From an uncultured SAR86 cluster bacterium (GTDB lineage Bacteria; Pseudomonadota; Gammaproteobacteria; Magnimaribacterales; TMED112), in contig CACNDL010000006.1 in NCBI GenBank assembly GCA_902619265.1, positions 1 through 53,880 on the forward strand: 53,880 nt of DNA, read 5' to 3'. This document shows positions 33,655 through 43,910 of this stretch, piece after piece. The notes below the pieces were generated by a model. It was given only the letters and a program-made list of their open reading frames with translations. It ran no database searches and was not told the DNA's origin. The position numbers were made by a program, and so were the translations under genes. The first letter of the stretch is position 1, and every line of letters begins with the position of its first letter.

Positions 33655-34746
33655 ATGAAGTTTGCAGCAAAGCTCCTACTTGAGAATGGAATTTCATTCG
33701 AGGGCATTGGTTTCGGTTTTCAAAAAATTGGAGTTGGAGAAGTAGTATTTAACACCGCTATCACCGGCTACCAAGAGATTCTTACTGACCCGTCTTACGA
33801 CGGTCAAATTATAACTTTCACTTATCCTCATATTGGCAACACAGGTATTAATTTTGAAGATAATGAGTCAAAAAAAATTGCTGCCCGAGGTTTAATTGTC
33901 AAAAATTTTTGTGATTTTCCAAGTAATTATCGTTCAAAAATGTCCTTGGAAGATTTTTTAATAGAACAAATGACAATTTGTATTTCAGATATTGATACGA
34001 GACACCTAACAAAAATCTTGAGAGATGAAGGCTGTAAAATTGGAGCTATATATCCTACAAAATTATTTACCGATGAAGAGGCAAACTCAGAAATAAAGAA
34101 ATTTGGCACCATGGATGGAAAAAATTTTACCGAAAATGTTGCAGTTTTAGATCCCTACGCATACGGAACTCCCCAAACGAAAAATAAGTTCAAAATTGTG
34201 GCAGTGGATTTTGGTATAAAAGAAAATATTTTGCGTATCATGAAGAATATGGGTGGTGACATTACTGTTGTACCTCCATCAACGAGTGCAAAGGAAATTG
34301 AAGCTTTAAAACCAGATGGAATATTCTTATCGAATGGGCCTGGTGATCCAAAAGTACTAACTTCGGCTGTTAATGAAGTAAAAGAGATGATGAAGTTAGA
34401 AATACCAATATTTGGTATTTGCCTTGGACATCAAATTATGTCATTAGCGTATGACTTAAAGATTGAGAAAATGCCTTTTGGTCATCATGGAGCAAACCAT
34501 CCAGTGCATGACTTAAAAAATAATACAGTTTTTATAACCTCTCAAAATCATAATTTTGCAGTTGCAGAAGTTGAGGATAGAGCAGACATTTCAATTACAC
34601 ATAAGTCACTATTTGATGGTTCAATTCAGGGAATTGAGCATTGTGAAAAACCTTTCTATTCCATTCAATGTCATCCAGAAGCTAGTCCTGGACCGAAAGA
34701 ATTTGAAGTTTTATTTGAAAGATTTTTTGAGGATATGAATGCCTAA
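33655..34746 (+). CDS. carA: Carbamoyl-phosphate synthase small subunit
   Basis: The glutaminase subunit that supplies ammonia to CarB for arginine and pyrimidine synthesis. The N-terminal domain has [21 protein letters not shown] and the segment IxDIDTRxLTxxLR ([17 protein letters not shown]). The class I amidotransferase site is FGICLGHQI with the nucleophilic Cys. SQNHNFAV and CHPEASPGP supply the conserved His and Glu. At 363 aa it is slightly shorter than in E. coli (382). It overlaps carB by eight bases. Confidence 0.97.
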   Translation: MKFAAKLLLENGISFEGIGFGFQKIGVGEVVFNTAITGYQEILTDPSYDGQIITFTYPHIGNTGINFEDNESKKIAARGLIVKNFCDFPSNYRSKMSLEDFLIEQMTICISDIDTRHLTKILRDEGCKIGAIYPTKLFTDEEANSEIKKFGTMDGKNFTENVAVLDPYAYGTPQTKNKFKIVAVDFGIKENILRIMKNMGGDITVVPPSTSAKEIEALKPDGIFLSNGPGDPKVLTSAVNEVKEMMKLEIPIFGICLGHQIMSLAYDLKIEKMPFGHHGANHPVHDLKNNTVFITSQNHNFAVAEVEDRADISITHKSLFDGSIQGIEHCEKPFYSIQCHPEASPGPKEFEVLFERFFEDMNA

Positions 34747-37700
34747 GAGAGAAGATATTAAAACCATCTTGATCGTAGGTTCAGGCCCTATAGTAATAGG
34801 ACAAGCATGCGAATTTGATTACTCAGGCACACAGGCTTGCAAAGCTTTGCGTGATAATGGATATAGAGTTGTTCTGGTGAATTCTAATCCTGCAACAATC
34901 ATGACAGATCCTGAAATAGCAGATGCCACTTATATAGAACCGGTGGACTGGCAGACACTCGAAAAGATTATTGAAAAAGAAAAGCCTGATGCGATCTTGC
35001 CAACTATGGGTGGCCAAACGGGCTTGAATGTTTCCTTAGAATTAGCAAAAAGGGGAATACTTGAAAAACATTCAGTTGAAATGATAGGCGCGAATAGAGA
35101 GGCAATTGATAACGCTGAAGATAGGGAAAAATTTGATAATTGTATGAAAGAGCTTGGCCTAGAAACACCAAGGTCAGGATTTGCCCATTCAATGGAAGAT
35201 GCTTGGAAGATTTATAAAGACATCGGTTTGCCTTGTGTAATAAGACCATCTTTCACGTTAGGAGGCACAGGTGGCGGAATCGCATACAACCTTAAAGAAT
35301 TTGAGGAAATTTGTATGAATGGCTTAAAACTTTCTCCGACTAAAGAACTTCTTATTGATGAATCTCTTGTAGGTTGGAAAGAATTTGAAATGGAGGTTGT
35401 CAGAGATAAAAATGATAATTGCATTATAGTTTGCTCAATTGAAAATGTTGATCCAATGGGCGTTCATACCGGTGATTCAATTACTGTTGCACCTGCACAA
35501 ACATTAACAGACAAAGAATATCAAGAAATGCGGGATGCTTCTTTTAAAGTTCTCAGGCGAATTGGCGTGGAAACTGGAGGATCGAATGTTCAGTTTGCTC
35601 AGGATCCTGAAACAGGTCGTTTGGTTGTTATAGAAATGAATCCAAGGGTTAGCAGATCATCGGCCTTGGCTTCAAAAGCCACTGGATTTCCAATTGCAAA
35701 AGTTGCTGCTTTATTAGCGGTTGGTTACACATTAGATGAATTAAAAAATGATATTACTGACGGAAAAACTCCAGCTTCATTTGAGCCAACAATAGATTAT
35801 GTTGTCACTAAAATACCTAGATTTAATTTTGAAAAATTTCCTGAAACTGATCCCCGGCTAACAACTCAAATGAAATCTGTTGGCGAAGTGATGGCAATTG
35901 GTAGAAATTTTCAAGAATCATTTCAAAAAGCAATTAGGTCAATGGAAAATGGCCTTAATGGATTATCAACTGTTCTCAAAGACAATGAAGGAAATGGAGC
36001 TCTAAAACTTGAGCTTTCAACTCCTGGAGAAAAACGTTTGTGGTTTATTGCAGATGCATTTAGAAGGGGCTGGTCCATGGATGAAGTCTTCGTTTCATGT
36101 AAAGTAGATAAGTGGTTTTTACACCAAATCAAAGACATTGTTGATGACGAAATATCTATCACAAAGAAAAATTTAGATCAGATAGAAGCTAAGGAAATGA
36201 AATCCTATAAAAAGAAAGGATTCTCTGATGCAAGAATTGCAAATCTACTTAAAATTGATGAGCAAAGTGTTAGAGAGCATAGATATCAACTAAAGGTACA
36301 TCCAGTTTTTAAAAGAGTTGATTCATGTGCAGCTGAGTTTGATAGTACAACCAATTATCTATATTCAACTTACGACGAATTTAACGAGTCAGAGGTTTCA
36401 TCAAAGAAAAAAATTGTGGTTTTAGGAAGTGGTCCAAATCGAATTGGACAGGGAATTGAATTTGATTATTGCTGTGTTCAAGCTGCTTTAGCTTTCAGAG
36501 AAGAAAACATCGAAACGATTATGATTAACTCTAATCCCGAGACTGTTTCAACAGACTTTGATGTTTCAGATAAATTGTATTTTGAGCCAATAGTTGCAGA
36601 GGATGTTTTTGAGATTATTAGACATGAAAATCCATATGGAGTGGTAGTGCAATTTGGTGGACAAACACCTCTTAAACTTACCGATGAATTTGAAAAAAAT
36701 GGTGTAAAAATTCTGGGAACACCACCCTCATCTATAGATACGGCAGAAAACAGAGAAAAATTTAAAACTTTTTTATCAGAATTTAATTTTCTTCAACCTG
36801 AAAATAGAATTGCTCAATCTGTTGAGGATGCAAAAAAAGCTGTCGAGGAGTTAAGTTATCCTGTGATAGTAAGGCCATCTTATGTTCTTGGCGGAAGAGC
36901 AATGGAATTGATATATACCGATAATGATCTCAACAACTATTTAACTAAAGTCGCAAATATATCATCTGATAATCCACTTTTAATTGAAAAGTTTTTAGAT
37001 GATGCTGTTGAGCTTGATATTGACGTAATCTGTGATGGTGAAAAAACACTTATCGGAGGAGTCTTGCAACATATAGAAGAGGCTGGCATACACTCTGGCG
37101 ACAGTTCATGTTCTTTTCCACCTTACAGTGTAGGAGATACCCAGCTCCATGCATTAAAGAAAGAAATTAAAGCAGTAGCGAAAAAATTAAACGTTGTTGG
37201 TCTGATGAATGCTCAAGTTGCGATAAAAGATGACAAATTCTATATGATAGAAGTTAATCCTAGAGCTTCAAGAACAATACCATTCCTATCAAAATGTATT
37301 GGAAATTCACTTGCCAAAATTGCCTCAAAAGTTATTACTGGAAAATCATTGAGTGACTTAGGGCTAGATGCTGAAATTATGCCAACTAATTATGCAGTCA
37401 AAGCTCCTGTTTTTCCATTTAATAAATTTAGAAAAGTTGACCCTATTCTTGGTCCAGAAATGAAATCAACAGGCGAGGTTATGGGTAGAGGTGATTGTTT
37501 TGGTGAAGCTTTTGGAAAAGCAATACAGGGGGCAGGCGAAACTATACCAAATAAAGGGAATGTTTTTGTTAGCGTCAAAGATAATGATAAAAAATACCTT
37601 CCAGATTTATGTTCTAAATTAGCTAATCTAGGTTTTACGATAGTAGCAACAAAAGGAACTGCTGAGGCTCTTAAAGACACAAACATTAATGTGAAAATTA

Positions 37701-37939
37701 TTAACAAAGTTTTAGAAGGAAGGCCCCATATTGTTGATGCAATTTTAAACAAAGAAATAGATATGATTATAAATACAACAGAAGGCAGGCAATCAATCAA
37801 AGATTCATTCTCAATAAGAAGATCTGCCCTAGAACACAGTATATTTTTTACCACTACTATTTCAGGTGGTTTTGCAATTGTTGAATCTTTAGAGAAAGGA
37901 GTGGAGAATTGGGAGTATAAACCACTTCAATTGTCTTAA
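34739..37939 (+). CDS. carB: Carbamoyl-phosphate synthase large subunit
   Basis: The synthetase subunit, made of two homologous ATP-grasp halves. The first half has [31 protein letters not shown] and [16 protein letters not shown]. The second repeats these as [31 protein letters not shown] and [15 protein letters not shown]. The C-terminal allosteric domain ([16 protein letters not shown], then TKGTAEAL) is complete. Length 1066 aa matches E. coli (1073). It follows carA with an 8-bp overlap and is followed by greA after two bases, the carA-carB-greA order seen in many gammaproteobacteria. Confidence 0.98.
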   Translation: MPKREDIKTILIVGSGPIVIGQACEFDYSGTQACKALRDNGYRVVLVNSNPATIMTDPEIADATYIEPVDWQTLEKIIEKEKPDAILPTMGGQTGLNVSLELAKRGILEKHSVEMIGANREAIDNAEDREKFDNCMKELGLETPRSGFAHSMEDAWKIYKDIGLPCVIRPSFTLGGTGGGIAYNLKEFEEICMNGLKLSPTKELLIDESLVGWKEFEMEVVRDKNDNCIIVCSIENVDPMGVHTGDSITVAPAQTLTDKEYQEMRDASFKVLRRIGVETGGSNVQFAQDPETGRLVVIEMNPRVSRSSALASKATGFPIAKVAALLAVGYTLDELKNDITDGKTPASFEPTIDYVVTKIPRFNFEKFPETDPRLTTQMKSVGEVMAIGRNFQESFQKAIRSMENGLNGLSTVLKDNEGNGALKLELSTPGEKRLWFIADAFRRGWSMDEVFVSCKVDKWFLHQIKDIVDDEISITKKNLDQIEAKEMKSYKKKGFSDARIANLLKIDEQSVREHRYQLKVHPVFKRVDSCAAEFDSTTNYLYSTYDEFNESEVSSKKKIVVLGSGPNRIGQGIEFDYCCVQAALAFREENIETIMINSNPETVSTDFDVSDKLYFEPIVAEDVFEIIRHENPYGVVVQFGGQTPLKLTDEFEKNGVKILGTPPSSIDTAENREKFKTFLSEFNFLQPENRIAQSVEDAKKAVEELSYPVIVRPSYVLGGRAMELIYTDNDLNNYLTKVANISSDNPLLIEKFLDDAVELDIDVICDGEKTLIGGVLQHIEEAGIHSGDSSCSFPPYSVGDTQLHALKKEIKAVAKKLNVVGLMNAQVAIKDDKFYMIEVNPRASRTIPFLSKCIGNSLAKIASKVITGKSLSDLGLDAEIMPTNYAVKAPVFPFNKFRKVDPILGPEMKSTGEVMGRGDCFGEAFGKAIQGAGETIPNKGNVFVSVKDNDKKYLPDLCSKLANLGFTIVATKGTAEALKDTNINVKIINKVLEGRPHIVDAILNKEIDMIINTTEGRQSIKDSFSIRRSALEHSIFFTTTISGGFAIVESLEKGVENWEYKPLQLS

Positions 37940-37941
37940 AG

Positions 37942-38418
37942 ATGGAAAAGAAACCAATAACGCCTGAAGGCCAAACCAAACTTAGATCTGAGCTGGATCA
38001 TTTAAAAAATATTAAAAGACAAGAAATTATCGATGCTATTTCTGAAGCAAGGGCTCATGGAGATTTAAAAGAAAATGCTGAGTATCATGCAGCCCGAGAA
38101 GAACAGGGTCTAAATGAAGCAAGAATAAGAGAACTAGAAGAAGTTTTATCAGTTTCACAAGTTGTTGAATATAAAACAATGGGAGTTGAAGACAGAGTAA
38201 TTTTTGGCTCGACTGTAACAATTAAAGATTTAGAATCAGAGGAAATAAAGACATATCAAATAGTTGGGGATGCAGAGGCAGATATTGAAAGAAATACCAT
38301 TTCTTTTACTACACCAATGGCAAGGTCCTTAATTAAAAAAGAACTTGGAGAATTCGTAGAAGTAGAAACTCCGGGCGGTGTAAAAGAATACGAAATAACA
38401 GAAATCAAATTAATTTGA
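37942..38418 (+). CDS. greA: Transcription elongation factor GreA
   Basis: GreA stimulates RNA polymerase to cleave backtracked transcripts. PITPEGQTKLRSELDHLK starts the N-terminal coiled coil. The tip carries ISEARAHGDLKENAEYHAAREEQG, with the acidic DLKENAEY residues that enter the polymerase channel. The C-terminal FKBP-like domain has VIFGSTVTI and the ending SPMARSLIxKxxGxxxxVxxPxG (here TPMARSLIKKELGEFVEVETPG). Length 158 aa is the family norm. Its TGA overlaps the TTG of rlmE. Confidence 0.98.
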   Translation: MEKKPITPEGQTKLRSELDHLKNIKRQEIIDAISEARAHGDLKENAEYHAAREEQGLNEARIRELEEVLSVSQVVEYKTMGVEDRVIFGSTVTIKDLESEEIKTYQIVGDAEADIERNTISFTTPMARSLIKKELGEFVEVETPGGVKEYEITEIKLI

Positions 38419-38993
38419 AAGAAATACAAGATACCTGGGCCAAAAAAGCAAAAGAAGAAGGATACAGATCAAGAGCATCGTTTAAATTATTACAAATCAA
38501 TAAACCACATAAGTTAATAGAAAACGCAAATATGATTATTGAATTAGGTTCTGCACCTGGTGGATGGTCACAAGTAATATCTAAACTAAAGAAAAATAAT
38601 GCAAAATGTTATGCATTTGATTTATTGCCAATGAAGAATGTGAAAGGTATAGATTTTAGTAATTTAGATCTTTTTTCAGTGGAATTTGAAGAATTTACAG
38701 AAAACCTGGCTACAAAAGTAGATCTAATATTAAGTGACATGTCCGTAAATTTATCTGGAATAAAATTAATTGATGATGAGTCCAATAAACAATTGAACTT
38801 TTTTTGTCTTGATCTATCAAAAAAGATCCTAAGTACCAAAGGGGCCCTGATTATAAAAACGTTTACAAATGAAAATTTAAAATCATTAAAGTTGGAGTTT
38901 GAAAATGCCTTTGAGAGAGTTTTTGTGGAAAAGCCAAAGGCTTCAAAAACTTCTTCTGCTGAGGTTTATTTGTTAGGATTAGTCCCTAAATAG
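38415..38993 (+). CDS. rlmE: 23S rRNA 2'-O-ribose U2552 methyltransferase
   Basis: RlmE (FtsJ/RrmJ) methylates U2552 in the A loop of 23S rRNA late in 50S assembly. [12 protein letters not shown] carries the catalytic Lys and [12 protein letters not shown] the SAM-binding loop. [11 protein letters not shown] has the catalytic Asp (SDMAPNxSG in most), IIKTF the second Lys and SSAEVYLLG the Glu, so the K-D-K-E tetrad is complete. The start is TTG in the greA stop (TTGA); the family N-terminus aligns from here. At 192 aa it is slightly short (E. coli 209). It is followed by ftsH, as usual. Confidence 0.96.
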   Translation: MKEIQDTWAKKAKEEGYRSRASFKLLQINKPHKLIENANMIIELGSAPGGWSQVISKLKKNNAKCYAFDLLPMKNVKGIDFSNLDLFSVEFEEFTENLATKVDLILSDMSVNLSGIKLIDDESNKQLNFFCLDLSKKILSTKGALIIKTFTNENLKSLKLEFENAFERVFVEKPKASKTSSAEVYLLGLVPK

Positions 38994-39000
38994 AAGAAAC

Positions 39001-40905
39001 ATGAAAAACTTTGGGAGAAACATACTTTTTTGGTTAGTGGCAGGAACTCTAATGTTCATGCTGCTTGATAACTACTCTACAAGCTCACTTAAAGAGGAGC
39101 TGACGTATTCTGAGTTTAAACAAGAAGTTAAAGGTAAAAAGGTAAAATCTATTGTCTACAAAGGCGATCAGATGACTGTTGAAGTAGAAAGGTTCAACGG
39201 AACAAAATACACAACGCAAAAGCCAGCATACATAAGTGATCAAGATCTCAATGAGAGTTTGACAGAAGCAGATGTGGAAATTGCTTTCGAAGCGTTAGAA
39301 AAACCTAGCGTTTGGTCACAACTTCTCATTGGAGCATTTCCTCTGTTACTTCTATTAGCAATTTTCTTTATATTTATGCGAAATATGCAAGGGGGTGTTG
39401 GAGGCAAAGGTGGCCCAATGACTTTTGGTAGAAGCAAAGCAAAACTTCTTGATGGCGGACACGTAAAAACAAATTTCACAGATGTTGCTGGATGTGAGGA
39501 AGCAAAAGAAGATGTTAAAGAGCTGGTGGATTTCCTTAAAGACCCAGCAAAATTCATAAAAGTTGGTGGGAAAATTCCACGAGGTATATTAATGGTAGGG
39601 CCTCCTGGTACCGGAAAAACTTTACTAGCCAGAGCAGTAGCTGGCGAAGCTAAAGTTCCATTTTTTACAATTTCAGGTTCAGATTTCGTGGAGATGTTTG
39701 TTGGTGTTGGAGCTTCGAGAGTACGAGATATGTTTGAGCAAGCAAAAAAACACTCACCATGTATTGTTTTTATTGACGAAATAGACGCAGTGGGTAGACA
39801 AAGAGGAGCTGGTTTAGGCGGTGGGCATGACGAAAGAGAACAGACACTTAACCAGTTGTTGGTGGAAATGGATGGTTTCGAGGAAAATCTGGGAGTGATA
39901 GTTATTGCTGCTACAAACCGACCAGATGTTCTTGATGCTGCACTTTTGAGACCAGGAAGATTTGATAGACAAGTGATGGTTGGTTTACCGGATATCAAAG
40001 GTAGAGAACATATCCTCAATGTACATTTAAAGAAAGTACCGGTAGACAAATCAGTCGAGTCAAATGTAATAGCAAGGGGAACACCAGGTTTTTCAGGTGC
40101 TGATCTTGCCAACCTAGTCAATGAGGCAGCTTTATTAGCTGCAAGAAAAAATCTTAAAAAAGTATCACAAGCAGAATTAGATTTCGCAAAGGATAAAATA
40201 ATGATGGGTTCAGAGAGAAAATCTATGATTCTCAATGAAGAGCAAAAAAAACTCACAGCTTACCATGAAGCAGGTCATGCAATAGTTGGCTTAAATCTAC
40301 CTGAACATAGCCCTGTTTATAAAGTGACTATCATTCCAAGAGGTAGAGCTTTGGGTGTAACAATGTTCTTGCCTGAAGAAGATGTGTATACATACTCAAA
40401 AACTGCCCTCATCAGCCAAATTACAAGTTTGTTTGGAGGTAGGGTAGCAGAAGAAATAATTAATGGTAAAGATGGTATCACTACCGGTGCCTCAAACGAT
40501 ATTGAAAGAGCTACCGATCTGGCCAGAAATATGGTCACAAAATGGGGTTTTTCAGATAAATTGGGAACACTAAAATACGATGACGAGGATGAAAACCCAT
40601 TTCTTGGGAGATCAGCAGGATCTAAGAAAAGAATATTCTCTGAAGAAACGGCAAAACAAATTGATGATGAAGTTAGATCAATCATTCAAACATGTTATGA
40701 GAAGGCAGGTTCAATTCTTGCCGCTAATCTTGATAAATTGCACAACATGGCTGATGCATTATTGAAATATGAAACTATAGATCAAGATCAAATATCAGAT
40801 ATAATGGCAGGCGCACTACCTAGAGATAAAAGTGATGATAATGATCAAGATAAAACAAAAAAATCAAAAGTATCCAGTTCTTCTAAACCTATTCAAGGAA
40901 CATAA
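39001..40905 (+). CDS. ftsH: ATP-dependent zinc metalloprotease FtsH
   Basis: A membrane-anchored AAA+ protease that degrades membrane proteins and regulators such as LpxC. Two membrane segments (about residues 5-22 and 102-124) flank a periplasmic domain. The AAA module has GPPGTGKT (from about residue 200), [13 protein letters not shown] and the second region of homology [21 protein letters not shown]. The zinc site is HEAGH at residues 422-426. Length 634 aa is typical (E. coli 644). The C-terminal tail is hydrophilic, Asp/Lys/Ser-rich. glmM starts at the next base. The folP gene normally between them is absent. Confidence 0.98.
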   Translation: MKNFGRNILFWLVAGTLMFMLLDNYSTSSLKEELTYSEFKQEVKGKKVKSIVYKGDQMTVEVERFNGTKYTTQKPAYISDQDLNESLTEADVEIAFEALEKPSVWSQLLIGAFPLLLLLAIFFIFMRNMQGGVGGKGGPMTFGRSKAKLLDGGHVKTNFTDVAGCEEAKEDVKELVDFLKDPAKFIKVGGKIPRGILMVGPPGTGKTLLARAVAGEAKVPFFTISGSDFVEMFVGVGASRVRDMFEQAKKHSPCIVFIDEIDAVGRQRGAGLGGGHDEREQTLNQLLVEMDGFEENLGVIVIAATNRPDVLDAALLRPGRFDRQVMVGLPDIKGREHILNVHLKKVPVDKSVESNVIARGTPGFSGADLANLVNEAALLAARKNLKKVSQAELDFAKDKIMMGSERKSMILNEEQKKLTAYHEAGHAIVGLNLPEHSPVYKVTIIPRGRALGVTMFLPEEDVYTYSKTALISQITSLFGGRVAEEIINGKDGITTGASNDIERATDLARNMVTKWGFSDKLGTLKYDDEDENPFLGRSAGSKKRIFSEETAKQIDDEVRSIIQTCYEKAGSILAANLDKLHNMADALLKYETIDQDQISDIMAGALPRDKSDDNDQDKTKKSKVSSSSKPIQGT

Positions 40906-42216
40906 ATGAAATTCGGCACTGACGGATTTAGAGGTCCGGCTGATAGTGTAATAACGCCTGACTTCTGTCTTAGGCTTGGGTTTCATACTGGTGCAGTAAT
41001 TAAAGAAAAGGGGTACGATTCAGTAATTATCGGCAAAGATACTAGGGTTTCTGGATACATGTTGGAGGCTGCTTTGCAAGCAGGCTTTATATCAGCTGGA
41101 ATCGATGTAAAACTTGCAGGCCCAATTCCAACACCTGCAGTATCGTTTCTTACTGCAACTTATGCTGGACAATTTGGTGTTGTTATCAGTGCTAGTCATA
41201 ATCCGTTTTACGATAATGGTATTAAGTTCTTTAATAGACATGGCAGAAAAATTTCTGAAGACCTTGAGCAAGAAATCGAAAAGCGACTTGAAACTTCAAA
41301 CATACCTGTAAAAGCAAAACATCTAGGCAAAGCTTTTAGGATAGACAGTGCCTCAGGGAGATATGTAGAGTATTGTAAAAGTACCTTGAAAGGTAACTAT
41401 AGTCTCCAAAACAAAACAATACTTGTTGACGCTGCGAATGGAGCAAATTACAAAATTACTCCCATGTTACTTAGGGAGTTAGGTGCTAAGACAATTAATA
41501 TCAATTGTGATCCCGATGGTTTCAATATCAACGTAAATAGTGCTGTGTTAAAGCAAGAATTATTTGCAGAATATGCAAAAAATTATGAGTTTGATTATTG
41601 TGTAGCTGTTGACGGTGACGGAGACAGAATAGTTCTATCTGATGCTAAAGGCAGAATTTTTACTGGTGATGACATTTTATATACCTTGGCCTCTAGAAAT
41701 AAAATGATTGGTAAAGATCAGTCAGATTCAGTCATTGGAACAACAATGTCTAACCAGGGTGTGGTAGAAGCACTAGGCAAGCTTGGAATAAGTTTTTTAA
41801 GAACAGATGTTGGAGATAAATATATTTCTAGAGAATTAGTAAAGCATGATTTAAATGTTGGTGCAGAGCCATCTGGACATATAATTCAAAGGGAGTTTTC
41901 AGAGAGTGGCGATGCGAACATTGCATTAATACAAACTTTAGCTGCACTTCAGGAACTCGATACCACTATCGAAGAAATTAAGAAGAACATAAATTATAAA
42001 CCTTTAAGTCTGAGAAATTTTTCCGTTGATAATATAGCAGTCGTTGAATCACAAATATTTATTGAAAGCATAGATAAACTACAAAAAAATTATCCTGCTG
42101 CAAGAATTTCTGTGAGGAAATCAGGCACTGAGCCAATCATAAGAGCTATGGTAGAAGCAGATACTGAGAGTGACAAAGATTCTATTCTTGATGAAATAGA
42201 AAGCCTAATTACATAA
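40906..42216 (+). CDS. glmM: Phosphoglucosamine mutase
   Basis: GlmM converts glucosamine 6-phosphate to glucosamine 1-phosphate for UDP-GlcNAc, the precursor of peptidoglycan and of LpxA. It starts FGTDGFRGPADS and contains the phosphoserine loop VISASHNPFYDNGIKFF, with S97 as the phosphorylated residue. AVDGDGDRIVLSD is the metal-binding loop, GAEPSGHII the sugar-binding loop and RKSGTEPIIRAMVE the phosphate-binding site. Length 436 aa is normal (E. coli 445). The stop overlaps tpiA by one base. Confidence 0.97.
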   Translation: MKFGTDGFRGPADSVITPDFCLRLGFHTGAVIKEKGYDSVIIGKDTRVSGYMLEAALQAGFISAGIDVKLAGPIPTPAVSFLTATYAGQFGVVISASHNPFYDNGIKFFNRHGRKISEDLEQEIEKRLETSNIPVKAKHLGKAFRIDSASGRYVEYCKSTLKGNYSLQNKTILVDAANGANYKITPMLLRELGAKTININCDPDGFNINVNSAVLKQELFAEYAKNYEFDYCVAVDGDGDRIVLSDAKGRIFTGDDILYTLASRNKMIGKDQSDSVIGTTMSNQGVVEALGKLGISFLRTDVGDKYISRELVKHDLNVGAEPSGHIIQREFSESGDANIALIQTLAALQELDTTIEEIKKNINYKPLSLRNFSVDNIAVVESQIFIESIDKLQKNYPAARISVRKSGTEPIIRAMVEADTESDKDSILDEIESLIT

Positions 42217-42908
42217 TGTCAAAGCTAGTAATCGCAAATTTTAAAATGAACGGGTCTAAAGAGTTCATTGAAAGCTGGGCAAAAGATTTTCTTGAAGAAA
42301 AAAAATCGAATAATAGGGTAGTAGTAGCGCTCCCATCTCCTTATCTATCAAATTTTAAAGAAAGTAATTTAAATTTGGCAGGTCAAAATGTTTCAAATCA
42401 ATCATCCGGAGCTTTCACATCACAGCTCTCGGCGCAAATGTTAAAAGATTGTGGTGCAGAATACTGTTTGATAGGCCATTCTGAGGCAAGACAGTATTTA
42501 ATGGAAACTAATGAAAATATTAAACAAAAATTTGATCAACTTACTCAAGAATCAATTCAACCAATATTATGTATTGGAGAGCCGTTAGAGATAAAAGAAA
42601 CTTCAAAAACACCGGATTATTTGTTAGATCAGTTAAAATTATTAAGCTCTGATCAAGAAAATATAATCATTGCTTATGAACCAATTTGGGCAATAGGAAC
42701 AGGCTTGACCCCAGATATGGAGGATATCCAATTGGCAGTAGATTGCATAAGAGGCAAATTCAATAAATCAATAAAGGTTCTTTACGGTGGAAGTGTGAAT
42801 TCCTTAAACGCTGCTAATATTTCTGCGAAAACAGATATTGATGGTCTTTTAGTAGGTGGGGCTTCTCTAAACCCCAAAGAATTTGCTAAGATAGCGCAAT
42901 TATGTTGA
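42216..42908 (+). CDS. tpiA: Triosephosphate isomerase
   Basis: A glycolytic TIM-barrel enzyme that interconverts DHAP and GAP. ANFKMNG supplies N8 and catalytic K10, with the usual Trp replaced by Phe. CLIGHSEARQYL contains the catalytic His; most enzymes read GHSERR. AYEPIWAIGTG has the catalytic Glu and loop 6, and LYGGSVNS is the phosphate-binding loop. At 230 aa it is about 25 residues shorter than E. coli (255). The order glmM-tpiA-secG is conserved in Pseudomonas and relatives. Confidence 0.96.
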   Translation: MSKLVIANFKMNGSKEFIESWAKDFLEEKKSNNRVVVALPSPYLSNFKESNLNLAGQNVSNQSSGAFTSQLSAQMLKDCGAEYCLIGHSEARQYLMETNENIKQKFDQLTQESIQPILCIGEPLEIKETSKTPDYLLDQLKLLSSDQENIIIAYEPIWAIGTGLTPDMEDIQLAVDCIRGKFNKSIKVLYGGSVNSLNAANISAKTDIDGLLVGGASLNPKEFAKIAQLC

Positions 42909-43189
42909 TCAAGATTCTACTAGTAATTTTAGCTGTCATGATTGTTGGCTCAATTATGTTGCAACAAGGTAAAGGTTCTGACCTAGGTTCAGCGTTTGGT
43001 GGTGGAAGCTCAGATTCATTATTTGGTCCGCTTGGACCTTCCAACTTTTTCTCAAAATTAACTTGGGGTCTTATAACAATATTTTTTATTCTTTGTTTAT
43101 TGCTTGCATATATATCAAAACAAGAACTTACTTTAAATGTAAGTGAAGATTTGATTGAAGAAGTATTCGATGAACCACCTGTAGAATAA
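42902..43189 (+). CDS. secG: Preprotein translocase subunit SecG
   Basis: The small accessory subunit of the SecYEG channel. Two membrane helices (about residues 2-20 and 52-72) are joined by the conserved cytoplasmic loop IMLQQGKGSDLGSAFGGGSSDSLFGPLGPSNFFSKLTW, quoted here only for its motifs QQGKG and AFGGGSS. Length 95 aa compares with 110 in E. coli. The ATG lies seven bases inside tpiA. The stop is one base from the encoded CCA end of the convergent tRNA-Leu. Confidence 0.93.
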   Translation: MLIKILLVILAVMIVGSIMLQQGKGSDLGSAFGGGSSDSLFGPLGPSNFFSKLTWGLITIFFILCLLLAYISKQELTLNVSEDLIEEVFDEPPVE

Positions 43190-43190
43190 A

Positions 43191-43276
43191 TGGTGCCGAA
43201 GGAGGGACTTGAACCCTCACAAGCATTGCTTACTACCCCCTCAAGATAGCGCGTCTACCAATTCCGCCACTTCGGC
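43191..43276 (-). tRNA. leuU: tRNA-Leu (anticodon GAG), CCA encoded
   Basis: Read on the minus strand, this is an 86-nt class II tRNA. The acceptor GCCGAAG pairs with CTTCGGC, followed by A and an encoded CCA. The D arm is GCG..CGC and the anticodon stem CTATC/GGTAG encloses loop TTGAGGG, giving anticodon GAG for CUC/CUU. The variable arm is AAGC-AAT-GCTT, and the T arm is GAGGG-TTCAAGT-CCCTC. E. coli has the same isoacceptor beside secG, but there it points the same way as secG. Here it is inverted. Confidence 0.97.
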
Positions 43277-43295
43277 AAAGTTTAAGAAAGAATAA

Positions 43296-43325
43296 ATTAT
43301 AGTCTATAAATATTGACCATTCTAA
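43296..43325 (-). promoter_or_regulatory. Promoter of tRNA-Leu
   Basis: On the minus strand a perfect TATAAT lies at 43301-43296. The predicted transcript would start about 12 nt before the mature tRNA 5' end. A -35 match is weak (TTAGAA at 43325-43320, 18 bp away). It overlaps the divergent tRNA-fMet promoter. Confidence 0.5.
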
Positions 43326-43341
43326 GTCTTTTAACTATCCT
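43313..43341 (+). promoter_or_regulatory. Promoter of the tRNA-fMet-rimP-nusA operon
   Basis: TTGACC (43313-43318) and TATCCT (43336-43341) are 17 bp apart and end ten bases before the mature tRNA 5' end at 43351. This is a good sigma70 arrangement. It is probably the main promoter for the whole rimP-pnp run, because later gaps are too small for others. Confidence 0.6.
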
Positions 43342-43350
43342 TTACGTCAC

Positions 43351-43427
<77 letters not shown>

Positions 43428-43433
43428 ATTACG

Positions 43434-43910
43434 ATGATAAAAAGAGATATTGAAGCCTTTTTAACCCCAATTATTGAGGAAACAGGATGCGAACTCTGGG
43501 GTATAGAGTTTGGATCTGCAAAAGGAAAAGGCCGTTTATTAAGAATATATATTGATGCAATTCATGGAGTTGATATTAATGATTGCACAAAGGTGAGTAG
43601 AGAAATTGATTATTATTTTCAACACGAATCAATTTTTTCAGAATTTGCCTTTTTTGAAGTTTCGTCTCCTGGATTAGATAGAAAACTATTTAATCAAAAA
43701 CAATATAAAAAATTTGTTGGAGATGTAGTATCATTATCACTCTTCTCTAAGGTGAATAACCTTAGAAAATTAAAGGGCACTCTCCTAGAAGTTTTGGATT
43801 CAGAAATTTCTGTCAAAACAGAAGGAGAAACCTTATTGCTTGAATTAAGCAATATTGAAGTATGTAAACTTGATTTAGACGATCAAATAGAGAAAAAAAA
43901 GAATGAATAA
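43434..43910 (+). CDS. rimP: Ribosome maturation factor RimP
   Basis: RimP is needed for 30S maturation. The 158-aa protein aligns with the E. coli one from its first residues: IEETGCELWGIEFGSAKG, LRIYIDAIHGVDINDCTKVSREI and FEVSSPGLDRKLF. I take the ATG at 43434 because upstream codons in frame lie inside the tRNA-fMet sequence. Only six bases separate the tRNA CCA from this ATG and no Shine-Dalgarno is present, so tRNA 3' processing would leave an almost leaderless mRNA. It overlaps nusA by eight bases. Confidence 0.94.
   Translation: MIKRDIEAFLTPIIEETGCELWGIEFGSAKGKGRLLRIYIDAIHGVDINDCTKVSREIDYYFQHESIFSEFAFFEVSSPGLDRKLFNQKQYKKFVGDVVSLSLFSKVNNLRKLKGTLLEVLDSEISVKTEGETLLLELSNIEVCKLDLDDQIEKKKNE

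Noticed and set aside
37390-37854. 154-codon frame antisense to carB
   Set aside because: It is fully inside the conserved C-terminal part of carB, has no Shine-Dalgarno, and its composition mirrors the complementary strand of a real gene.
39240-40256. 338-codon open frame antisense to ftsH
   Set aside because: It lies wholly inside the strongly conserved AAA/protease region of ftsH. Its translation is Ser/Pro/Ile-rich low-complexity sequence typical of a shadow frame, with no start context or recognisable domain.
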